Notes under the pieces: model-generated | The model's database searches: none | Told to the model about the DNA's origin: nothing | The model's input: only the letters and a program-made list of their open reading frames with translations | From: WJJR01 sp964440935 | GTDB lineage: Bacteria; Zixibacteria; MSB-5A5; WJJR01 | DNA length: 56,396 bases | Assembly: GCA_964440935.1 (NCBI GenBank) | Contig: CAYTTY010000023.1 | Coordinates: forward strand, 1 to 56,396 | Reading direction: 5' to 3' | Program-made: the position numbers and the translations under genes | Part shown: positions 50,651-56,396 of the stretch, piece after piece | Layout of the letters: each line of letters begins with the position of its first letter | Position numbering within the stretch: position 1 is the stretch's first letter

Positions 50651-51343
50651 GTGAAGATTTTCCTCGATACCGCAAACATCACCGAAATCAAAGAGGCGCT
50701 GGAGTGGGGTGTGGTTGACGGTGTGACGACCAATCCCGCCAGCATCGCCCGCTTCCGGGACCGGACGCTGGAGGACATCCTCAGCGAGATTGTCCATGTG
50801 GTGACCGGGCCGGTGTCGGCACAGGTGGTGGCGCGGACAGCGGATGAAATGATTGAGCAGGGAATCAACCTGGCCAAGATTGCCCCGAATATTGTAGTCA
50901 AGATTCCAATCTGCACCGAAGGCCTGAATGCGATCCATAAGTTGAATCAGCTCGACATCCCGACGCACTGTACACTTGTCTTCAGTGCCACCCAGGCCCT
51001 GTTGGCGGCGAAGGCAGGTGCGACATTCGTGTCGCCGTTTGTGGGACGGCTCAACCAAATCGGCAAATCGGGGATTGAAGTCGTTGCACAGATCGTCGCG
51101 ATCTTTGACAATTATGGATTGGACACGGAGGTCATGGCGGCCTCGATTAAGGATCCGCTGCAGGTGCTCGATGTGGCGGTCAGTGGAGCCGATGCGTGCA
51201 CGATCCCGTTGGACGTGCTCAAAGCCCTCAGCCGACACCCGCTCACCGATGAGTTGGCCGATCAGTTTCTGCGCGACTGGCGCAGTGACGTGACGATGCT
51301 GGATGAGACCGGAATGACAGGAGATCGTGAGATTGGACGATGA
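50651..51343 (+). CDS. Transaldolase / fructose-6-phosphate aldolase family (TalC type)
   Basis: A 230-residue class I aldolase-fold enzyme of the short transaldolase type. The start MKIFLDTANITEI and VVDGVTTNPASIA are diagnostic, and the Schiff-base Lys84 is in VVKIPICTEG. It moves three-carbon units in the pentose phosphate pathway or cleaves fructose 6-phosphate; sequence alone does not tell which. GTG start. It overlaps purB by 4 bases. The last ~13 residues are a non-conserved tail. Confidence 0.9.
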   Translation: MKIFLDTANITEIKEALEWGVVDGVTTNPASIARFRDRTLEDILSEIVHVVTGPVSAQVVARTADEMIEQGINLAKIAPNIVVKIPICTEGLNAIHKLNQLDIPTHCTLVFSATQALLAAKAGATFVSPFVGRLNQIGKSGIEVVAQIVAIFDNYGLDTEVMAASIKDPLQVLDVAVSGADACTIPLDVLKALSRHPLTDELADQFLRDWRSDVTMLDETGMTGDREIGR

Positions 51344-52635
51344 TTGAACGGTACACACGCGACACATTTGCGAAGCTGTGGTCAGAGGAAAACAAGTTTA
51401 CGGTCTGGCTTGAGATCGAGCTGTTGGCCAGCGAGAAAATGGCGCAGTTGGGAATGATCCCGAAAGGCGCACCGGCACGCATGCGTCGCAACGCCAAGTT
51501 CGACGTTCATCAGATTCTCGAAATCGAACAAACCACCCGCCATGATGTCATCGCCTTCCTCACCAACGTTGGGAGCCACCTCGGCAAGGATGAAAAGTAC
51601 CTGCATTTGGGTTTAACATCGTCGGACATCGTCGATACGGCGATGTCGGTACGGATGCGGCAGGCCGGGGTGTTGCTTGTCGACGACATCAAATCGATCA
51701 CGCGTCGTTTGGCGCAGTTGGCGCGCAAGCATACGGCTACGCCGATCGCCGGACGCACACACGGGGTATTCGCCGAGCCGACCTCGCTGGGATTGAAATT
51801 CGCCTTGTGGCACGCGGATATGGTCCGCTCACGCAAACGCCTGCAAGTTGCCACGGACAACATCTCTGTGGGCAAGTTGTCCGGTTCGGTCGGCAACTTT
51901 GTCCATCTCGACCCACGCGTGGAATCGTACGTCTGCCGCAAGCTTGGCCTGCGCCCGGCGCCGATTTCCACCCAGGTGATCCAGCGGGACCGTCATGCCG
52001 AATTCCTGTTTGCGGTAGCGGCGATCGGTGCGGTCGCCGAGAAAATCGCGCAAGAGATTCGTCTGCTGCATCGAACCGAGGTCGGGGAACTGACCGAGGG
52101 GTTCTTTGCCGGGCAGCGTGGGTCTTCATCGATGCCGCACAAGAAGAATCCGATCATCTGCGAACGAATTTGCGGGTTGGCGCGGGTGCTGCGCGGATAC
52201 GTCAGCGCCGGGCTGGAGAACGTCGCGCTCTGGCATGAACGTGATATCAGCCATTCGTCGGTCGAGCGGGTGATTGTCCCCGATGCGACGACGGGATGTG
52301 ACTATATGCTGCACCTGTTGGATTCGGTGATCTCCAATCTGGGCATTCACCCCGACCGCATGCTTGACAACTTGAACAAGTGGGGACAACCCGCCTTTTC
52401 GCAACGATTGTTATTGATCTTGGCCGAACGGATGGGGTCGCGCGATAAGGCCTACGCGCTGATTCAGAGGCTGGCATTGGAAGGGACGCAAGATGGCTCC
52501 TTCCATGAGGTTGTGCTGGCCGATCCGACGGTCCGGGAGCATATGACGGAGGATGAAATCAATGAGGCGTTCGATCTTGACCATTACCTGCGTCATGCGC
52601 GCTTCATTATCCGCCGTGCACTCGCAATCAAGTAG
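51340..52635 (+). CDS. purB: Adenylosuccinate lyase
   Basis: A 431-residue lyase that releases fumarate from SAICAR and adenylosuccinate in purine synthesis. The signature GSSSMPHKKNP (from about residue 261) carries the catalytic serine loop; GRTHGVFAEPTSLG and TSSDIVDTA are also typical. It overlaps the transaldolase by 4 bases. purS and purQ are 1.5 kb further on, separated by phospholipid genes. Confidence 0.95.
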   Translation: MIERYTRDTFAKLWSEENKFTVWLEIELLASEKMAQLGMIPKGAPARMRRNAKFDVHQILEIEQTTRHDVIAFLTNVGSHLGKDEKYLHLGLTSSDIVDTAMSVRMRQAGVLLVDDIKSITRRLAQLARKHTATPIAGRTHGVFAEPTSLGLKFALWHADMVRSRKRLQVATDNISVGKLSGSVGNFVHLDPRVESYVCRKLGLRPAPISTQVIQRDRHAEFLFAVAAIGAVAEKIAQEIRLLHRTEVGELTEGFFAGQRGSSSMPHKKNPIICERICGLARVLRGYVSAGLENVALWHERDISHSSVERVIVPDATTGCDYMLHLLDSVISNLGIHPDRMLDNLNKWGQPAFSQRLLLILAERMGSRDKAYALIQRLALEGTQDGSFHEVVLADPTVREHMTEDEINEAFDLDHYLRHARFIIRRALAIK

Positions 52636-52654
52636 GGCCGAAAGTCTGTAGATA

Positions 52655-53335
52655 GTGGATATGGCACGCGACGGGTGGCCATTTGTGATCGGCGGGATGT
52701 GTATCGCCGCCATCGGAACAATCCTCGGCGCCACCGAGGCGGGGGGATGGTATATCCTCGCAGCGGTCGGTGCGATTGCCACGTCTTTTTTTGTGTTCTT
52801 CTTCCGCGATCCGGCACGGACCGCGCCAACAGCCAACCATGCAGTCCTCGCACCGGCTGATGGCCGGATCGTATCGCTTACCACCCGGCCCGATGGAGGG
52901 GTACAGATCGATACCTTCCTGTCCGTGTTCGATGTCCACGTGAACCGGGCACCCACAAACGGGCGGGTGATTTCCACCGATTATCGTCCGGGACGGTTTA
53001 TTGCCGCAATGAAGCCCGAAGCAGGGCGACAAAATGAGCGTCAGGACATCGTCATGCGCAACGATGTCGGGATCATCCGGTTCGCCCAGATTGCGGGTGT
53101 GCTTGCCCGACGGGTCGTCTGTCGTGTGGGCGAGGGTGATGAATTGACGGCCGGCGACCGGATCGGCATGATTCGCTTTGGCTCGCGGATGGAGGTCATC
53201 CTCCCCCCCGGATTTGATGCGGCGGTAACGGTGGGCGAGAAGGTCAGGGCTGGCGAGACGATTATCGCGTGGTACACGCGCCAGGCCGGCGATCGTCACG
53301 TAGAGGACGCGCACGCCGGATTGACAGCATCGTGA
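52655..53335 (+). CDS. psd: Phosphatidylserine decarboxylase proenzyme
   Basis: A 226-residue short-type (Psd-related) enzyme that makes phosphatidylethanolamine from phosphatidylserine at the inner membrane. Two N-terminal helices are followed by APADGRIV, FLSVFDVHVNRAP and the self-cleavage site FGS (Gly176-Ser177), where the pyruvoyl group forms. The GTG at 52655 and ATG at 52661 compete as start. Its stop overlaps the start of pssA, the gene for the preceding step. Confidence 0.93.
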   Translation: MDMARDGWPFVIGGMCIAAIGTILGATEAGGWYILAAVGAIATSFFVFFFRDPARTAPTANHAVLAPADGRIVSLTTRPDGGVQIDTFLSVFDVHVNRAPTNGRVISTDYRPGRFIAAMKPEAGRQNERQDIVMRNDVGIIRFAQIAGVLARRVVCRVGEGDELTAGDRIGMIRFGSRMEVILPPGFDAAVTVGEKVRAGETIIAWYTRQAGDRHVEDAHAGLTAS

Positions 53336-54063
53336 CCAATTTTCGCGGCATCTTTCCAGGTATTTTCACCGTCGGAAACCTCTTTTGCGGTTTCCTCGCG
53401 ATCCTGTCGGCATTCGACGGGCAGGTGATGAACTCGTGCCGGTTTATTCTGCTCGGCTTCTTTCTCGACGGTCTCGATGGGTTTGTTGCCAGGGTTTCCA
53501 ATTCAGTCAGTCGGTTTGGCATGGAACTCGACTCACTGGCCGATCTGCTGACGTTTGGGGTGGCGCCGGCGGTTTTGCTCTACAATGTACAGCTTGAAGC
53601 GCTGGGCAATTGGGGTTGGATGGTGGCATTCGTCTTCGTGATGTGCGGAGCATTCCGTCTGGCGCGATTCAATCTGTCGGCACGCACCAGCCCGCGGGGA
53701 ACCTTCGAGGGGTTGCCGATTCCGGCCGCGGCGAGTCTGCTGGTGTCGTATACAATGTTCTGCCTCGATGTCTGGGGCGAGTTTCGTCTGGTCCGCTTTC
53801 TGATTGTGATGATGATTGTCACCTCTGGTTTGATGGTATCGAGCATTCCCTATGAAAATAAGCCGACATCATGGCGTCACGCGCGCGATCGGATCAAATT
53901 CCTGTTCATTCTGGCGGCAATCATCGGCGCGGTGATTGACCTGTCCAAAACCCTGTTCCCCTTTGTGTTAATCTATGTGCTCTCGGGGATCGTGCGAGAG
54001 GGCGTCCATCTCTACCAGAGCGGCCGCCGCTATGCACGTAACATACGCTCAAACAACAGGTAA
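53332..54063 (+). CDS. pssA: CDP-diacylglycerol-serine O-phosphatidyltransferase
   Basis: A 243-residue polytopic CDP-alcohol phosphatidyltransferase that makes phosphatidylserine. The family motif is DGLDGFVAR...GMELDSLADLLTFG, with the expected Asp residues. The GTG at 53332 overlaps the psd stop; the longer frame upstream is out of family. With psd it forms a two-step phosphatidylethanolamine route placed between purB and purS. Confidence 0.93.
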   Translation: MTNFRGIFPGIFTVGNLFCGFLAILSAFDGQVMNSCRFILLGFFLDGLDGFVARVSNSVSRFGMELDSLADLLTFGVAPAVLLYNVQLEALGNWGWMVAFVFVMCGAFRLARFNLSARTSPRGTFEGLPIPAAASLLVSYTMFCLDVWGEFRLVRFLIVMMIVTSGLMVSSIPYENKPTSWRHARDRIKFLFILAAIIGAVIDLSKTLFPFVLIYVLSGIVREGVHLYQSGRRYARNIRSNNR

Positions 54064-54177
54064 CAGACTCTCTTCTCTCTGTCAGGGAACCACTAAAACT
54101 GCTGGGATTCATATCAATGCGCCGTTATAATGCTCAGGCATCGGCACACGCCGGGTGATCCGGCGGTTAGGAGTAAG

Positions 54178-54429
54178 ATGGCCACTGTCAAAGGGACAGT
54201 CCGAGTGCATTTCAAGGATGGGGTCTTGGACCCCCAGGGGAAGACCATCCATACGGCCCTGCGCCAGATGGGATACGACTGGGTGTCGAGTGTCCGCACC
54301 GGCCGTCTCTTTGAAATCGAGATCGATGCCGACGATCCGTCCAAGGCCAAGGATCAACTGCGTGAAATCTCGCAAAAGCTGTTGGCCAATCCGGTGATTG
54401 AATCATTCCACGTGGAGGTCCACTCGTGA
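54178..54429 (+). CDS. purS: Phosphoribosylformylglycinamidine synthase subunit PurS
   Basis: An 83-residue small subunit of the three-part FGAM synthase (PurS, PurQ, PurL). GTVRVHFKDGVLDPQG at the start and ANPVIESFHVE at the end fit the family. The ATG at 54178 follows TTAGGAG closely; the frame upstream to 54130 is not part of it. It overlaps purQ by 4 bases. purL is not in the window. Confidence 0.93.
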   Translation: MATVKGTVRVHFKDGVLDPQGKTIHTALRQMGYDWVSSVRTGRLFEIEIDADDPSKAKDQLREISQKLLANPVIESFHVEVHS

Positions 54430-55166
54430 GATTCGGCGTTGTCACATTTCCCGGTTCGAATTGCGACTATGATGCCTATGCGGCACTGAAGCGCGTACTG
54501 TGTGCACCGGTGGAGTTTCTGTGGCATGGAGATTCCGACCTCAAGGACGTCGACTGTGTGATACTCCCGGGCGGATTCTCCTTCGGCGACTATCTGCGTC
54601 CGGGGGCGATTGCGCGATTTTCGCCGGTGATGAAATCGGTGATCCGGTTTGCCGAGACCGGCGGATTGGTCTGGGGCATCTGCAACGGCTTCCAGGTCCT
54701 GCTCGAAGCCGAGTTGATCCCCGGCGCAATCTTGCGCAATGAGTCGCTGCGGTTCGCCTGCCAGTGGGTGCGTTTGCGGGTCGATTCAAATCGGACGCCT
54801 TATACACGCGGCACCCGTCCCGGAGACATCCTCCGCATGCCGGTGGCGCATGCCGACGGTGCCTACTATGCCGACGATGAGACATTGATGGATCTGGAAA
54901 CCTCGGGGCAGGTGGTATTCCGGTACGTCAACGCCGAGGGGATTCCGGATGAAAAGTCGAATCCGAATGGTTCACGTCGCAGCATCGCCGGTATCTGCAA
55001 CCGCGAGGGCAACGTGCTCGGGATGATGCCGCATCCGGAGCGGGCCGTGGAACCGATCTTGGGCAGCGAGGATGGGCTAAGCCTCTTCAAGTCACTGCTT
55101 GGAACAACCGCCACCGGAGTGGACTCGCCGTTGAAAAAACGCGTGGTCTCCGACCGGGGAGTCTGA
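54426..55166 (+). CDS. purQ: Phosphoribosylformylglycinamidine synthase, glutaminase subunit PurQ
   Basis: A 246-residue class I glutamine amidotransferase that feeds ammonia to FGAM synthesis. The nucleophile Cys86 is in GICNGFQ and the catalytic His/Glu in MPHPERA. GVVTFPGSNCDYDA is the family start. It has a ~20-residue non-conserved C-terminal tail. Second gene of the purS-purQ pair. Confidence 0.95.
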   Translation: MRFGVVTFPGSNCDYDAYAALKRVLCAPVEFLWHGDSDLKDVDCVILPGGFSFGDYLRPGAIARFSPVMKSVIRFAETGGLVWGICNGFQVLLEAELIPGAILRNESLRFACQWVRLRVDSNRTPYTRGTRPGDILRMPVAHADGAYYADDETLMDLETSGQVVFRYVNAEGIPDEKSNPNGSRRSIAGICNREGNVLGMMPHPERAVEPILGSEDGLSLFKSLLGTTATGVDSPLKKRVVSDRGV

Positions 55167-55168
55167 GC

Positions 55169-55462
55169 GTGAGACGCCAGGAACTGACTTTCCTCATCGT
55201 TGGAATGATTTTGGCCGCCGTTGCCGGCGGTTTAGTCGGCAGCTTGGTGGGGTCGTTTTTGCCTGAGGGGACAATCAAGACCCTGTTTACCACGGATATT
55301 GAGATTGGCTTGGGGCGAACATTGGCTCTCGAACAGGTCGAACCACTGACACTGAACCTCTATGCCGTCACCTTCGTATTGGGACTGACACTGAAGATCA
55401 ACTTCGTCAGTGTCTTGTTCGTATTATTGGTGTTCGTGTATTTTCAGTGGTGGTACCTCTAA
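55169..55462 (+). CDS. DUF4321 family membrane protein
   Basis: A 97-residue protein with two hydrophobic helices (about 8-30 and 68-92) and a conserved central loop, FTTDIEIGLGRTLALEQVEPLTLNLYAV in the region 40-67 (not quoted further). It matches DUF4321, a family of unknown function found near basic cellular genes. GTG start 3 bases after the purQ stop, so co-transcribed with it. Confidence 0.83.
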   Translation: MRRQELTFLIVGMILAAVAGGLVGSLVGSFLPEGTIKTLFTTDIEIGLGRTLALEQVEPLTLNLYAVTFVLGLTLKINFVSVLFVLLVFVYFQWWYL

Positions 55463-55482
55463 ACGAGTGATGGTGACGGACG

Positions 55483-55728
55483 ATGATTGGCGGAATTGGC
55501 GTACAGGAGCTGTTGCTCATCTTCATTGCGGTGCTGCTGCTCTTCGGAGCGAAGCGCATTCCCGACATTGCGCACAGCCTCGGCAAGGGCATCCGTGATT
55601 TCCGCAGCGCCATCCAGAATACCAAGGATGAAATGAACCGGGCCATTCAACTGCCCGACGATAAGCCGAAACCAAAAGTACCGGAGACCAAGCCGGAATC
55701 CGACGCGCCGTCATCGAAGACCGAATAG
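55483..55728 (+). CDS. tatA: Twin-arginine translocase subunit TatA/TatE family
   Basis: An 81-residue protein with a short N-terminal membrane helix (LLLIFIAVLLLFG), the FG hinge, an amphipathic helix (RIPDIAHSLGKGIRDFR) and a charged Pro/Lys-rich tail. This is the TatA plan; it forms the pore for export of folded proteins. tatC is not near. It begins 21 bases after the DUF4321 gene. Confidence 0.92.
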   Translation: MIGGIGVQELLLIFIAVLLLFGAKRIPDIAHSLGKGIRDFRSAIQNTKDEMNRAIQLPDDKPKPKVPETKPESDAPSSKTE

Positions 55729-55796
55729 GAGCGACGACATCCAATGTGACCGGCAACCCATTCACCCTCACACACGATCACTAACCGGGACTTCCC

Positions 55797-56240
55797 ATGT
55801 TCACAGACGCGGACATTGATCGCATCGCCAACTGCCTGCAACCCGAATCACGCAGTTTCGAAACCGACCATCACCGTCTTAAACTCGTCAACCAGACCGA
55901 CCGCCGCATGCTGGTGTTGGAGATTTATCCGTCGGTGCGTCTAGGACGCGAACTGGGATCGATGGTCGTGGTGTATACGGTCGGCGGGCACTTGCAGATT
56001 CACAACTGCACCGGTTTTGTCGTTTCCGAAGAACTGGGTGAAGTGACCTTCGTCTGTGAATCACTCGAACGTCTGTCTGGCCTGGTTGTGGAACGCGAAG
56101 CGGCGTGTTCACTGTACGCAAACGTCAAGCGCGAACTGATCTCGGGCGATTTCAGCAACTTGGGTGTCGAGGTCATGCTCTCCGGTGTCGCGTTGTCACT
56201 GACGGAAGACCTGTTGGATAAAGACGAATCATCGGAATAA
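55797..56240 (+). CDS. Hypothetical protein of 147 residues
   Basis: No family recognised. It has no signal peptide or membrane helix and an acidic character, with a mixed beta-rich central part (MLVLEIYPSVRLGRELGS; LQIHNCTGFVV) and a probable helical end that finishes in Asp/Glu (LLDKDESSE). The ATG at 55797 is the first in the frame. It is the last gene of the run and is followed by a terminator. Confidence 0.65.
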   Translation: MFTDADIDRIANCLQPESRSFETDHHRLKLVNQTDRRMLVLEIYPSVRLGRELGSMVVVYTVGGHLQIHNCTGFVVSEELGEVTFVCESLERLSGLVVEREAACSLYANVKRELISGDFSNLGVEVMLSGVALSLTEDLLDKDESSE

Positions 56241-56262
56241 GAGTCGAAGCAATCGATTGTAG

Positions 56263-56311
56263 GGTGGGTGCTATGCTTGTCCTGAGGGACTCGAAGGGCA
56301 CCCACCTTTTT
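56263..56311 (+). terminator. Intrinsic terminator after the last gene
   Basis: GGTGGGTGC (56263-56271) pairs with GCACCCACC (56298-56306), followed by TTTTT (56307-56311). The TAGGGTGGG entry is shared with the repeat at 46519, so it may be a repeat that serves as terminator. The remaining ~85 bases to the window end hold nothing that I recognise. Confidence 0.65.
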
Positions 56312-56396
56312 GCTTGGGGACATTTTGGGGAGGGCGAGGCTCCATACGCGCTAACTTAAGGATTGTGTGTATTGTCTCCGTGTTGTATGTTCGAGA

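Noticed and set aside
1..56396. CRISPR arrays, tRNA, rRNA, transposase genes
   Set aside because: No regularly spaced repeats, no tRNA-like or rRNA sequence and no transposase domain were seen by eye on either strand. A tRNA scan would be needed to rule out a missed tRNA.

Overview
This 56.4 kb window is a densely coded, moderately GC-rich bacterial chromosome segment. The cell is a diderm: it has the ADP-heptose enzymes RfaE1 and RfaE2, PilT, a secreted-protein C-terminal tail of the kind seen in the FCB group, and the MreC/MreD/PBP2/RodA elongation system. My best guess is an uncultured FCB-type lineage such as Zixibacteria or a relative. This is inference: no rRNA or tRNA gene was recognised to test it.

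Layout, left to right. (1) 0-2.3 kb: repeat-rich left end, a DUF3467 gene, and separate rfaE1 and rfaE2. (2) 2.6-6.1 kb: a three-gene cassette of membrane redoxin, tiny Cys-rich exported peptide and large secreted protein. (3) 6.2-12.5 kb: M24 peptidase, accB, pilT, NYN-domain protein, a 57-residue zinc-ribbon protein and accC. (4) 12.6-16.9 kb: glycine cleavage genes gcvH, gcvPA and gcvPB with a thioredoxin-TPR gene inserted among them. (5) 17.3-22 kb: a fused double ABC ATPase of ECF type, then pyrR-pyrB-pyrC behind a leader that looks like a PyrR-binding RNA site. (6) 22-30.8 kb: surface-glycan and prenyl-phosphate-sugar genes (DegT aminotransferase, two GT39/GT2 genes, GT4, DPM1-like, GT2, WecA-like). 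(7) 30.8-33 kb: accA, a Trm112-like protein and a PtsN-like EIIA. (8) 32.5-39.5 kb: mreC, mreD, mrdA and rodA, interrupted by a convergent gene for a low-complexity secreted protein. (9) 39.5-42.5 kb: comF-like, xerC/D-like and degenerate GGDEF genes. (10) 43-46.5 kb: a second copy of the redoxin/peptide/large-protein cassette. (11) 46.8-56.3 kb: a GT39-TPR gene on the minus strand, then ecfT, truA, transaldolase, purB, psd, pssA, purS, purQ, a DUF4321 gene, tatA and an unknown gene.

The most interesting content is the duplicated cassette. In each copy a membrane-anchored thioredoxin-fold protein with a CxxC motif precedes a 71-74 residue exported peptide with 6 or 10 cysteines. This is followed by an 835-881 residue secreted protein whose last ~120 residues are almost identical between copies. 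I read it as a periplasmic or surface redox-peptide system. It is analogous in layout to the NVEALA peptide clusters of Bacteroidetes but not recognisably the same sequence. The first redoxin gene has a C8 tract that puts its natural ATG out of frame.

Intergenic gaps carry several dispersed repeat families: hairpin elements, a unit that supplies the stop codon of two upstream genes, and an inverted pair at 16.9 and 40.4 kb. No CRISPR array, transposase, prophage, rRNA or tRNA gene was seen.
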